Source of the DNA: Streptomyces sp. NBC_00344
GTDB taxonomy: Bacteria; Actinomycetota; Actinomycetes; Streptomycetales; Streptomycetaceae
Direction: 5' to 3'
Length of the DNA stretch: 64,000 nt
Assembly: GCF_036088315.1 (NCBI RefSeq)
Contig: NZ_CP107996.1
Location: forward strand, 2,252,501 to 2,316,500
A program made the translations under genes and the position numbers. The notes below the pieces were generated by a model, which ran no database searches, was not told the origin of the DNA, and saw only the letters and a program-made list of their open reading frames with translations. Each line of letters opens with the position of its first letter. The stretch's first letter is position 1. Positions 10,135-18,648 of the stretch are shown here, piece by piece.

Positions 10135-10575
10135 TCACAGCGCCCGGCTGCGCTTCAGCGTGCGCAGGATCAGCCACTGGTCGCCCCAGGCCATCGCGGT
10201 ACCGAGCGCCGCCATCAGGACTCCGACGGCCACACCGCCGGCAGCCTCGCCGATCGCGAACCCCGCCATGCCCAGCGCACCTCGTACCGCGAAGCGCAGG
10301 GCCACCAGGCCCACGGCGAGCAACCGGGTGCGCTTGTTCTTCCAGAGCGCCTTCATGAACCGCATCCGGGTGCGCAGCACCGTGAGCGAGAGCGTCAGGT
10401 TCGCGGCGGCCACCACCGGGATCAGCCAGTACACCACCGGGTAGGCCCGGGCGATGTCGAACACACCGGCGAACGCGCCGACGATCGGGAAGTACCAGTT
10501 GGGCAGGCCCTTGATCTCCGGGATCTCCTGGTCGTTCGTCACACGTACCGGCGTCTCGACGCTCACTGCGGTCAT
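10135..10575 (-). CDS. Small integral membrane protein, unknown function
   Basis: A 146-residue protein whose family I do not recognise. After a polar N-terminus of about 25 residues come hydrophobic segments around FPIVGAFAGVFDIARAYP, VVYWLIPVVAAANLTLSL and a Gly/Ala-rich C-terminal pair, with a basic loop (RTRMRFMKALWKNKRTR) between them. It probably has four membrane passes. ATG at 10575 has AGGGGG about 8 nt upstream. It converges with the large membrane protein on the other strand, only 17 nt from that gene's end, and is divergent from the secreted peptidase. Confidence 0.75.
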   Translation of the reverse strand: MTAVSVETPVRVTNDQEIPEIKGLPNWYFPIVGAFAGVFDIARAYPVVYWLIPVVAAANLTLSLTVLRTRMRFMKALWKNKRTRLLAVGLVALRFAVRGALGMAGFAIGEAAGGVAVGVLMAALGTAMAWGDQWLILRTLKRSRAL

Positions 10576-10763
10576 TTCGGTGCCCCCTGAGGCTTGTTCG
10601 GCGCCTGTTCCGCGCCTCGTTTCCGACACCTGAAGCTTCTCGCCCGCGCCCCCTCCACCGGCAGAGCGAAGCGTCCGCATTCCGGCAGGACAAGTGTCCC
10701 GGGCCCACCCGGACGCAGGGGCTGCCCTTAGCATGGCCGCACCGTTCGAGGGGGCTCCCACGC

Positions 10764-12314
10764 ATGACCGCACTCATCCGCCGGGCCGCGCTGGCCTCCG
10801 CCGCACTGCTGATCGCCGGGACGGTGACCGGCTGCGACAGCGGTACGGACACCGGTGGGGCCGGCCAGGGACACGGCCCCGCGGCCACCACGTCCGCAGC
10901 CCCGCGGGCCACCCGGCCGAGCCCTTCGCTCCCCTCCTCCCTCACCGGCCGGCGGCTGCACTGGCATGCCTGCGACCCGCAGGGCTGGGAGTGCGCCACC
11001 GCGAAGGCTCCGCTCGACTACGCCAGGCCCGCCGGGCCCACCGTCTCCCTCGCGCTGATCCGCAAGCCCGCGCGGGACCGGGAGCGGCGGCTCGGCTCGC
11101 TGCTGTTCAACTTCGGCGGCCCCGGCGGTTCGGGCGTTGACATCCTGCCCGCTGCGGCCAGTGCGTACGGAGACCTCAACTCCCGCTACGACCTGGTGAG
11201 CTGGGACCCCCGCGGGGTCGCCAGAAGCGCGGGTGTGGTCTGCCGCTCGGACAAGGAGCAGGCCGCTGCCGAACGGAACGTCGACCTCACCCCCGACACC
11301 CCGGCCGAGCAGCGCGCGTATCTCAAGGACGGCGCCGACTTCGGTGCGGGATGCGAGCGGCAGTCGGGAAGGGTGCTGCCCTGGATCGGTACGAGCAACT
11401 CGGCGCGCGACATGGATCTCATCCGGCAGGTGCTCGGCGAGCCGAAGCTGAACTACTTCGGCATCTCCTACGGCACCGAACTCGGCGGCACATACGCGCA
11501 CTTGTTCCCGGGGAAGGCCGGCCGGACGGTGCTCGACGCGGTCGTGGACCCCACCGCCGACACGGTCGGCCACGCCCGCAACCAGACTCTCGGCTTCCAG
11601 CGCGCCCTCGACGACTACCTCAGGTCCACCGGCCAGGACCCGAAGGCCGGCACCGCCAGGATCGCCGCACTGCTGAAACGCGTCGACGCCCACCCGCTCC
11701 CGACCGGCACCAGCCGCGGGCTCAACCAGTCCCTCGCGCTGACCGGAATCATCCGTCCGCTCTACTCGAAGGACACCTGGCCTTCTCTCACACGGGCGCT
11801 CGGCGAAGCGGAGGAGAAGGGCACGGGACGCGCGCTGCTGGCGCTGGCCGATGCCTACAACGACCGGGACGCCGAGGGCCACTACTCCACCCAGAGCAGC
11901 TCCCAGCGGGCCATCGACTGCGCCGACAGCAAGGCCCGGCCGACCGCCGCACAGGCAGCGGAGCTGCTGCCCGCATTCCGGAAGCTCTCGCCGGTGTTCG
12001 GTGACTTCCTGGCCTGGGACACCGCCGGCTGGTGCTCCGGCTGGCCGGTCGCCGGGGAACGCGACCATCCGGAGGCCAGTGCGAAGGGAGCAGGGCCGAT
12101 CATGGTCGTCGGCACGACCGGCGACCCCGCCACACCCTTCGAGGGCGCCAGACGTATGGCCGGCGAACTGGGGCCGGGGGTCGGGGTACTGCTCGTCAAC
12201 AAGGGCGAGGGCCATGGTGCGTACAACGGCGGCAGTGAGTGCGTGACGCGTACCGTGAACGCCTATCTGCTCGAAGGAAAGGTCCCGGCCGACGGCACGG
12301 TCTGCACCTCTTAG
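10764..12314 (+). CDS. Secreted S33-family alpha/beta-hydrolase lipoprotein (tripeptidyl-aminopeptidase type)
   Basis: A 516-residue exported hydrolase. The N-terminus has basic residues, a hydrophobic stretch and a lipobox ending AGTVTGC, so it should be lipid-anchored. The core carries the oxyanion loop FNFGGPGGSG, SWDPRGV, the nucleophile elbow GISYGTELG near 233-241, an Asp in GTTGDPATP near 455, and a His in GEGHGAY near 484. This is the layout of Streptomyces SlpD/SlpE and tripeptidyl aminopeptidases, which release short peptides or amino acids outside the cell. The C-terminal TAP-like part ends with a Cys-containing segment. It is monocistronic, bounded downstream by a strong hairpin at 12418-12458. 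Confidence 0.88.
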   Translation: MTALIRRAALASAALLIAGTVTGCDSGTDTGGAGQGHGPAATTSAAPRATRPSPSLPSSLTGRRLHWHACDPQGWECATAKAPLDYARPAGPTVSLALIRKPARDRERRLGSLLFNFGGPGGSGVDILPAAASAYGDLNSRYDLVSWDPRGVARSAGVVCRSDKEQAAAERNVDLTPDTPAEQRAYLKDGADFGAGCERQSGRVLPWIGTSNSARDMDLIRQVLGEPKLNYFGISYGTELGGTYAHLFPGKAGRTVLDAVVDPTADTVGHARNQTLGFQRALDDYLRSTGQDPKAGTARIAALLKRVDAHPLPTGTSRGLNQSLALTGIIRPLYSKDTWPSLTRALGEAEEKGTGRALLALADAYNDRDAEGHYSTQSSSQRAIDCADSKARPTAAQAAELLPAFRKLSPVFGDFLAWDTAGWCSGWPVAGERDHPEASAKGAGPIMVVGTTGDPATPFEGARRMAGELGPGVGVLLVNKGEGHGAYNGGSECVTRTVNAYLLEGKVPADGTVCTS

Positions 12315-12417
12315 AACTCCGCTCAGGAGTCCACCGCGCTTCCGGATCTCTCTCGGCGCGCGCCTGGGCCCCGGCCGGCGGCGCCGTGCGGCCGGGACCG
12401 CCGCGCCGGGGCATGCG

Positions 12418-12458
12418 GGAGGGGCCGGTCCGCACATCCCGTGCGGACCGGCCCCTCC
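12418..12458. terminator. Perfect 18-bp hairpin, bidirectional terminator
   Basis: The arms GGAGGGGCCGGTCCGCAC (12418-12435) and its exact complement (12441-12458) flank a 5-nt loop. There is no T-run, as is usual for Streptomyces terminators. It lies between the convergent S33 peptidase gene and moeZ and can serve both. Confidence 0.85.
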
Positions 12459-12476
12459 GGAGAGAGCGGGTCAGCT

Positions 12477-13655
12477 CTAGTAGACCGGCTTCTCGGGCTC
12501 GATCTGGTGGACCCAGCCGATCACACCGCCGCCCACGTGGACCGCGTCGGCGAACCCGGCGGACTTCAGAACGGCGAGGACCTCCGCGGACCGGACACCC
12601 GTCTTGCAATGCAGGACGATCTTCCTGTCCTGCGGGAGGTCGGACAGCGCGGTGCCCATGATGAACTCATTCTTCGGGATCAGCTTCGCGCCCGGGATGG
12701 AGACGATCTCGTACTCGTTCGGCTCGCGGACGTCGATGATCTCGATCTTCTCGTCGGCGTCGATCCACTCCTTGAGCTGCTTGGGAGTGATCGTCGAACC
12801 GGCCGCCGCCTCCTGGGCCTCCTCGGACACGACACCACAGAAGGCCTCGTAGTCGATGAGTTCGGTGACGGTGGGGTTCTCACCGCAGACCGCGCATTCG
12901 GGGTCCTTGCGGACCTTGACCGTGCGGTAGGTCATCTCCAGTGCGTCGTAGATCATCAGGCGGCCGACCAGCGGCTCACCGATTCCGGCGAGCAGCTTGA
13001 TGGCCTCGTTGACCTGGATGGAACCGATCGAGGCGCAGAGCACACCGAGCACGCCGCCCTCGGCGCAGGACGGAACCATGCCGGGGGGCGGCGGCTCCGG
13101 GTACAGGCAGCGGTAGCAGGGGCCGTGCTCGGACCAGAAGACGGATGCCTGGCCGTCGAAGCGGTAGATGGAACCCCAGACGTACGGCTTGTTGAGCAGC
13201 ACACAGGCGTCGTTGACCAGATAGCGGGTGGCGAAGTTGTCCGTGCCGTCCACGATCAGGTCGTACTGGGAGAAGATGTCCATCACGTTCTCGGCCTCGA
13301 GCCGCTCTTCGTGAAGGACCACGTTCACCAGCGGGTTGATCCCCAGGACGGTGTCCTTGGCGGACTGCGCCTTGGAGCGGCCGATGTCGGCCTGGCTGTG
13401 GATGATCTGGCGCTGCAGATTCGACTCGTCTACCTCGTCGAACTCCACAATGCCCAGCGTGCCCACACCGGCGGCGGCCAGATACATGAGAGCGGGCGAG
13501 CCGAGGCCGCCCGCGCCCACGGCGAGCACCTTGGCGTTCTTCAGCCGCTTCTGCCCGTCCATCCCGACATCGGGGATGATCAGGTGGCGGGAGTACCTGC
13601 GGACCTCGTCGACGGTGAGTTCAGCAGCTGGCTCGACCAGGGGTGGCAGCGACAC
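12477..13655 (-). CDS. moeZ: Adenylyltransferase/sulfurtransferase MoeZ
   Basis: A 392-residue two-domain protein. The N-terminal E1-like domain has GAGGLG at 47-52 (ATP binding), ERLEAEN, a DGTDNFATRYLVND region, and zinc-binding CYRC and CAVC pairs. The C-terminal rhodanese domain carries the active-site loop CKTGVR near residue 350. MoeZ activates the C-terminal Gly-Gly of sulfur-carrier proteins by adenylation and then thiocarboxylates them; in actinomycetes it serves molybdopterin, thiamine, cysteine and some natural-product pathways. Length and both active sites are intact. ATG at 13655 follows the usual family start. In M. tuberculosis the DUF3152 gene is its neighbour, but here a 10.6-kb insert separates them. 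Confidence 0.95.
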   Translation of the reverse strand: MSLPPLVEPAAELTVDEVRRYSRHLIIPDVGMDGQKRLKNAKVLAVGAGGLGSPALMYLAAAGVGTLGIVEFDEVDESNLQRQIIHSQADIGRSKAQSAKDTVLGINPLVNVVLHEERLEAENVMDIFSQYDLIVDGTDNFATRYLVNDACVLLNKPYVWGSIYRFDGQASVFWSEHGPCYRCLYPEPPPPGMVPSCAEGGVLGVLCASIGSIQVNEAIKLLAGIGEPLVGRLMIYDALEMTYRTVKVRKDPECAVCGENPTVTELIDYEAFCGVVSEEAQEAAAGSTITPKQLKEWIDADEKIEIIDVREPNEYEIVSIPGAKLIPKNEFIMGTALSDLPQDRKIVLHCKTGVRSAEVLAVLKSAGFADAVHVGGGVIGWVHQIEPEKPVY

Positions 13656-13718
13656 GGGGACTCCGTTGGTCGGTTTCTCGGTACGGTTGTTCCTCTCGTA
13701 ACACTGCCACGCCCCTAC

Positions 13719-14489
13719 TCATTCCGAGACACCTGGTCCGATCCGCGAGACGATTTCGTCCCAGTAGCCGGGCAGCGCCTCGAATGGTGCATTGTGTCCC
13801 GCTTGACCGTTCCGGCCGTCGTGTCCGCCGCGGTCGGTGAAGAAGATCGTGCCCGCCCCCTGCCAGCGGGCGATCCGGGCGGCCTCCTCGAGATGGGTGC
13901 GCGGAACACCGTGCACGAAGTGGCAGAAGCGCTCCGCGGGGTGCTCTGCCGTCCATTCGGCCACCTGCGACCAGCGGTACTCCGACCACGGACCGCTGAA
14001 GGTGACCAGCTGGTCGGCCACGCGCGCATAGCCGGGGTGCGGATGACAGCCGTGGCCGAGCACCAGATGGCAGCCGGATCCACCGAGGCCCCGGAGTGCG
14101 CCGGCGATCCGGCGGGTTCCGGGGATGCCCGCCGGATCGGCCGGGGCGCGGTCGAGACAGAAGCCGTCGACCCGGTACCAGTCGGCGAAGAGCCGGGCCT
14201 GTGCGAGCAGTTCCCCTGGATCCCGGGTGCCGTGCGCCATGTCGAGATGGCCGAGCACTCTGGTCCCCGCGTTGCGGAGCCGTCCGGCCGCCACCAGACA
14301 GTGCGGATCGGGCCGGGTCCCCGGGCCGTTGGCGACGTTGAGGACCACCCAGTGCAACGGCGTACCGGGGCGCGTCAGTTCGGCCCATTCGACCGGGGCG
14401 ACGAGGGGGTGCGCATACCCGGGAACGCCGAAGCCGAGCCTGGCCGCACCGGTGTCGTGCGTGGTGCCGGATGTCGTCAGATGCGGCAC
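13719..14489 (-). CDS. Spherulin-4-like glycoside hydrolase family protein, altered acidic residues
   Basis: A 256-residue TIM-barrel-like protein resembling spherulation-specific family 4 (PF12138; the characterised GH135 enzyme Sph3 cleaves galactosaminogalactan). Recognisable elements are FGVPGYAHPL at the start, WVVLNVANGPG (family WVvlNp.nGPG), and VDGFCLDRAP, where family members normally have DG.F.DE. The later segment ADQLVTFSGPW has Ser where an acidic residue is normally found after F. Two probable catalytic carboxylates are therefore missing. No signal peptide is obvious. GTG at 14489 is chosen because GGAGG lies 5 nt upstream; it overlaps the end of the epimerase gene by 13 nt, implying coupled translation. 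Function is inferred from family and operon. Confidence 0.7.
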   Translation of the reverse strand: MPHLTTSGTTHDTGAARLGFGVPGYAHPLVAPVEWAELTRPGTPLHWVVLNVANGPGTRPDPHCLVAAGRLRNAGTRVLGHLDMAHGTRDPGELLAQARLFADWYRVDGFCLDRAPADPAGIPGTRRIAGALRGLGGSGCHLVLGHGCHPHPGYARVADQLVTFSGPWSEYRWSQVAEWTAEHPAERFCHFVHGVPRTHLEEAARIARWQGAGTIFFTDRGGHDGRNGQAGHNAPFEALPGYWDEIVSRIGPGVSE

Positions 14490-15439
14490 GCCGCCTCCAT
14501 CCAGATGTCGGCGAGAGACTCCTCGAGGGCGATCCGCGGGCGCCAGCCGAGCCGGTCGCGGGCGGTGCGGACGTCCGCCTGCTGCCAGTTGCCGCAACCG
14601 TCCGGGTACGGCGATGGGGCGGCCAGATGTTCCAGCACCGGCTCCGCGGGCCGGGGGGCGACCAGGCCCCCGTTGCGGTGCGGGACGCCGTCCACCTCAT
14701 GGAGCGCGCCGCCGAAGCCGGCCACCCTGGCCAGGACGGATGCCGTGTCCCGGAGTCGCACCGCGCGGCCGGTGCCGATGTTGACGATGCCCTGGGCGGC
14801 CGAGAGCGAGGCCGCGTGCACGGCGCGCGCCACGTCCCGTACGTCGACGAAGTCCCGCTGGACTGCGAGTCCGGACAGCTTCAGTTCGTTGTCCCCCGCC
14901 TGCATCGCCCGGCGCATAGCCTCGGCCAGCCGTCCGAGGGGGGAGCCGGCCGGGGTACCGGGGCCGACGGGTGAGAAGACTCTCAGCACGATCGCGTCGA
15001 GGCCGGAGTTGAGCACCAGTTCGGTGGCGGCGAGCTTGGAGACGCCGTACGGGCCGCCGGGGCGCGGCACCGCGTCCTCCGCGGTGGACGAGCCCGGCTG
15101 GCTCGGGCCGTACTCGGCGGCGCAGCCCAGCTGGACCAGGCGGGCGCTGCAGCTGCTGCGGCGCAGTGCTTCGCAGACCGAGGCGACCGCGACGGTGTTG
15201 TGCCGGGTCAGGTCGCGGGCGCCACCACGGGTGGCGCCCGCGCAGTTGATGACGACTCCCGGGTGCACCGCGTCCAGGAAGCGGGTCAGCGCCCCCGGGC
15301 TGCCGCTCGCCAGATCGAAGCGGACGTCGGCGTCGTCGCCGCGTCCGAGCGCTGTGAGGTGCACAGCGGGGTCGGCGAGCAGGCGATCGGCCACGTAGCG
15401 GCCGAGATAGCCATTGGCTCCGAGCAGCAGCACCCTCAT
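14477..15439 (-). CDS. NAD-dependent sugar epimerase/dehydratase (SDR)
   Basis: A 320-residue extended short-chain dehydrogenase. The Rossmann glycine motif GANGYLG is at residues 7-13, the catalytic pair appears as YGVSK, and the middle has RVFSPVGPGTP and QRDFVDVRDVARAV, as in nucleotide-sugar 4-epimerases and 4,6-dehydratases. The C-terminal ADVRTARDRLGWRP is typical of GalE-like enzymes. Substrate cannot be read from sequence; a UDP-hexosamine would suit the adjoining glycosyltransferase. The ATG overlaps the stop of a 20-codon ORF (ATGA), and its 3' end overlaps the hydrolase gene, so the set should be co-translated. Confidence 0.82.
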   Translation of the reverse strand: MRVLLLGANGYLGRYVADRLLADPAVHLTALGRGDDADVRFDLASGSPGALTRFLDAVHPGVVINCAGATRGGARDLTRHNTVAVASVCEALRRSSCSARLVQLGCAAEYGPSQPGSSTAEDAVPRPGGPYGVSKLAATELVLNSGLDAIVLRVFSPVGPGTPAGSPLGRLAEAMRRAMQAGDNELKLSGLAVQRDFVDVRDVARAVHAASLSAAQGIVNIGTGRAVRLRDTASVLARVAGFGGALHEVDGVPHRNGGLVAPRPAEPVLEHLAAPSPYPDGCGNWQQADVRTARDRLGWRPRIALEESLADIWMEAACRI

Positions 15440-15498
15440 CGCGCGGCCACCTCTCGATACCGACGGGCCGGGGCCGGGGCTGGAGGTTCGGGGCTCAT
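15436..15498 (-). CDS. 20-codon coupling ORF upstream of the epimerase
   Basis: ATG at 15498 has an excellent ribosome site, AAGGAG with 8 nt spacing. The product is a 20-residue Pro/Ala/Arg peptide (MSPEPPAPAP...REVAAR). Its TGA overlaps the ATG of the epimerase gene (ATGA). The peptide has no recognisable domain; the likely role is to deliver ribosomes to the epimerase start, which has a weaker, more distant GAGAGG. It could also be a leader peptide. Confidence 0.5.
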   Translation of the reverse strand: MSPEPPAPAPARRYREVAAR

Positions 15499-15607
15499 TT
15501 GTCGTTCTCCTTCTGGGTGTTTACGGGTGGGTGGGGCCCGCGGCGTCGGCTCCGCGGGAGGTCTCTGGCGGCCGGGTCGGCGGTGCGCTCCGGACTCGGC
15601 CGCCGGC

Positions 15608-16810
15608 TCAGGGGTGGGCGGACGCGCGGGAGAGCACGGTGGTGGCGTGCGCAAGCAGCGCGAGAGCGCCGGCCCCGCAGACGACGGCCGGGACCGCTCC
15701 CGGGCCCAGCGCGTCGACGGGGAGGGCGAGGAAGCCGAAGCCGGGGAGGCGGGCCGCCAGGACGGAGACCGGTGCGAGGGCCTCGGCCGCGCAGGCGAGG
15801 GCGAGCACCGCGGCCGTGGAGCGGTGGTAACCGTGGACGACGAGCAGCCTGGCGACGAAGAGCAGCAGTCCGAGCGCCGCGGCTCCCGCGGTGAAGCCCG
15901 GCATGAACAGCAGAGCGGCAGGGGCCGTCGCGAACAGGACGGTGACCAGCACGACCAGCGGCCTGGTGTGTGCGGCGAAGTCCCCCGTGCTCCGGCTGAC
16001 GGTGAGCTTGCGCCGGGCCAGCTGCGAGAAGAGCCGTGCGCACCAGGCGGCAGGCGCGACGGCCAGCGCGAGACCGACCGGCGCGACTCCGGTCAGCGGC
16101 CATGGCCCGTCCGGGCCACCGTGCGTCAACTGGCCGAGCAGGCCGTCGCCGCAGAGCGCGTAGGCGAGCAGCCAGCACACCGAGAACCGCGCGCCCGGCT
16201 CCGGGCGGCGCCGGGCCTTCAGCGGGCCGCGCCGGAGCGTGAAAGCCAGTGCGCCGGCGGTGCAGAGGACCCCGGTCACGGCAGCGGCCAGCCGCACCTC
16301 ACCATGCACGGCTGCGACCGTCGCCGCCGTGACCACGGCGAGTCCACCGGGCAGCAGCCCCAGCACGGGTGCGTGCGGAGCGGGCACTGGAGCCGGCAGG
16401 GGCTCGTCAGCTCCGGCTTCCGCCCCGCGCGGCACCCGCGCGTAGAGCTCCTCGGCGAGCGAGAAGACATCGCGGTGCCTGAACCGGGCCGCGGTGCGGT
16501 CGGTGAGACCGTACGCCTCGAGGCCCGCGGCGATCTCCAGCGGATCCACCGCCCTTTCGCACAGCTCCCGGTGACGGTGCATCAGGGCGCGCACCGGATC
16601 GGCCGGACCTCGTGGGCCGGGGCGCGCCGGTCCGGTTGCGGGGTCCGCGGCGACGGGCGGCCCGGGCCGGGGCTCGTCGAGCAGCGCGTCGGATCGGTCG
16701 TCCCAGGCGTCGCCACCGCTGGGCGGGACCGGCCTGTCGGGCGGCCGCACCGGCGTGGGGGGCAACGGGGGCTGCGACGGCAATGGCGGCCGGGTCCGGT
16801 GCGGGCTCAT
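15608..16810 (-). CDS. Multi-pass membrane protein of the exopolysaccharide locus
   Basis: A 400-residue protein. About 120 residues at the N-terminus are Pro-rich and low complexity, then a helical segment with HRHRELCERAVDPLEIAAGLEAYGLTD-like content precedes about eight to nine hydrophobic segments with a basic loop (RRGPLKARRRPEPGARF). I do not recognise a named family. Its ATG overlaps the TGA of the glycosyltransferase (ATGA at 16810-16807), so it is translationally coupled to it. In Pel systems the cytosolic PelF glycosyltransferase works with membrane partners PelD, PelE and PelG; this protein is a candidate functional counterpart, but similarity to PelG is not evident by eye. Confidence 0.7.
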   Translation of the reverse strand: MSPHRTRPPLPSQPPLPPTPVRPPDRPVPPSGGDAWDDRSDALLDEPRPGPPVAADPATGPARPGPRGPADPVRALMHRHRELCERAVDPLEIAAGLEAYGLTDRTAARFRHRDVFSLAEELYARVPRGAEAGADEPLPAPVPAPHAPVLGLLPGGLAVVTAATVAAVHGEVRLAAAVTGVLCTAGALAFTLRRGPLKARRRPEPGARFSVCWLLAYALCGDGLLGQLTHGGPDGPWPLTGVAPVGLALAVAPAAWCARLFSQLARRKLTVSRSTGDFAAHTRPLVVLVTVLFATAPAALLFMPGFTAGAAALGLLLFVARLLVVHGYHRSTAAVLALACAAEALAPVSVLAARLPGFGFLALPVDALGPGAVPAVVCGAGALALLAHATTVLSRASAHP

Positions 16811-18462
16811 ACGGCAGCCTCCCGGTGTGCAGGGGCCGGTTCCGACCCGCTCTCCGCCCAGCTCGGCGTGCGGCCGGTGGCCGCCGGGGCTGTCCAGCTG
16901 CCCGCCACATACGCCTCCGCCGGGTACGCGAAGGGGCGCGGGTCGCCGGTCTCGCCCACCGGCGTGCGCCGCACCGGGCAGTGCGAGATCAGGTCCAGGT
17001 AAATAGCGTTGAATGCCGTGACGTTCTGCTCCACGGTGAAGAGTTCCAGCGCGCGTGCCCGCGCAGCGGCTCCGAGCCGTTCCCGCCGCTGCGGATCGCG
17101 CAGCAGCGCCACGCAGGCGTCGGCCAGCGCGCGGGGATTTCGGGGCGGCACCACGAGGCCGGTACCGCCGATGACTTCGACGACCGCGCCGACATCGGTC
17201 GACACCGTCGCGCGGCCGCAGAACATCGCCTCGACCAGGCTCACCGGGAAGCCCTCCACCACGCTGGAGAGCACCACCACCGCGCCGCCCGCGTAGGCGT
17301 CGGCCAGTTCCGGCGCCTCCGGCCCGCCGATCTCCTCGAAGGTGACCGGATTGGAGCCGACGGCATGCGCGTCCGCCGCCTCGTCGGGGAACAACTGCGC
17401 GGCGAGCGCCCGGCAATGGGCGAGATAGGCGGCGCCTTCGGGCCCCTGTGCCGGGGCGCCGACGATGCGCAGGCGTGCCCCGGTTTCCTCCCTGCGGATC
17501 TCGGCGAACGCGTGCAGCAGGGAGACCAGGTCCTTGGCCGGTTCGATACGGCCCACCCACACCAGCGTGTCCGGATCACCGCTGTCCGTGCCTTCCCCGA
17601 CGGCGGCGAAGCGCGTGGCCTCCATCCCGGGGTAGACCGTGCGCAGCCTGGCGCGGTCGGCACCGCATCTCTCCTGCCAGCGGCGGGCGTGGATGTTGCC
17701 GGGGGTGATGACAGCGGCCTGTCCGTACACCTCGGCGGCCAGCCTGCCGTGGAAGGCGGCCAGCAGCGCGCGCACCGGAGCGCGCTCCGCGCCGCCCGCG
17801 ATGTAGTGCGCCCGCAGCTGGACTCCGTACTCCGTGACCAGCAGCGGAACGCCGAAGAAGCGTTTGGCCAACAGGCCGGGCAGCGAGGCCGTTCCGCCCG
17901 AAGCCGCATGGCAGAGGTCAACGGCGCCGAGGCCGTCCGCGGTGTACCAGTCGAGCGAGAGGGGCCGCAGGGCACGTTCGAGCAGATCGGCGAACGCGAG
18001 GAGATCGGGCACCCTGGCCGACTGCACGGTGCGGTTCGCGCCCGGCGCACGGCAGGCCGCCTCCAGTGCGCGTACGGCCGCTTCGGAGCGCAGGGCGGTG
18101 TGCAGCCCGCCGCACTCCGCGGCGAGTCCGGCCAGTCCGTAGAGTCCGGCTGCGAATTCCGTACCGTCGCCGCAGACCGCAGCCGCCAGTTCCCTGAAGT
18201 GACCCAGGAAACGGTTCCGGTCGCGGCGGCCGTAGGGGCGGCCGCCGAGGGGTGCTGTCCAGAGCGGAGCGGTGCGCACCCGCCGCACCTGAGGCGGCAG
18301 TTCGAGCCAGCCGCACTCTTCCTGGTGCGCGCTGCGGCTCAGTGCGTAGACGTCGAACTCATGCCCGCCGAGCCCGCGCACGAGCCTGTCGCACCAGAGC
18401 CTCGACTCACCGGTCGCATACGGATAACCACCGTCCGTAAGCAGTCCTATCCGCACGAGCAC
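16807..18462 (-). CDS. PelF-like glycosyltransferase (DUF3492 + GT4)
   Basis: A 551-residue GT-B glycosyltransferase. The N-terminus RIGLLTDGGYPYATG then SRLWCDRLVRGL and HEFDVYALS match the DUF3492 segment of PelF, the cytosolic polymerase of Pel polysaccharide. The C-terminal GT4 domain has WVGRIEPAKDLVSLLHAF, a VVEGFPVSLVEAMFCGR E-x7-E motif near residue 400, and TDVGAVVEVIGGTGLVVPPRNP. PelF enzymes use UDP-GalNAc or UDP-GlcNAc. GTG at 18462 is taken because the conserved region starts there; a GTG two codons later is equally possible. It is the first gene of a minus-strand operon that continues into the membrane protein, epimerase and hydrolase. Confidence 0.82.
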   Translation of the reverse strand: MLVRIGLLTDGGYPYATGESRLWCDRLVRGLGGHEFDVYALSRSAHQEECGWLELPPQVRRVRTAPLWTAPLGGRPYGRRDRNRFLGHFRELAAAVCGDGTEFAAGLYGLAGLAAECGGLHTALRSEAAVRALEAACRAPGANRTVQSARVPDLLAFADLLERALRPLSLDWYTADGLGAVDLCHAASGGTASLPGLLAKRFFGVPLLVTEYGVQLRAHYIAGGAERAPVRALLAAFHGRLAAEVYGQAAVITPGNIHARRWQERCGADRARLRTVYPGMEATRFAAVGEGTDSGDPDTLVWVGRIEPAKDLVSLLHAFAEIRREETGARLRIVGAPAQGPEGAAYLAHCRALAAQLFPDEAADAHAVGSNPVTFEEIGGPEAPELADAYAGGAVVVLSSVVEGFPVSLVEAMFCGRATVSTDVGAVVEVIGGTGLVVPPRNPRALADACVALLRDPQRRERLGAAARARALELFTVEQNVTAFNAIYLDLISHCPVRRTPVGETGDPRPFAYPAEAYVAGSWTAPAATGRTPSWAESGSEPAPAHREAAV

Positions 18463-18648
18463 ACCCCCGGTTCTCCCTTCGGACGGCCGCCGTTGATGCC
18501 GGCGACTCGCAGACGGGACGACCGTAAGCGGATACACAGGTGGCGCGATGGACGGTTGTCCATCGCGCCACCAGAAGGGGTGAAACCTCGTAACTTTCCC
18601 GTGCCGGTTGCGTTCTGTGGCGCTACGGTGCCTTTTCGTAACCCGGAG

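Noticed and set aside
12441..15398. 985-codon plus-strand open frame
   Set aside because: Spans the antisense of moeZ, the hydrolase and the epimerase; no domain.
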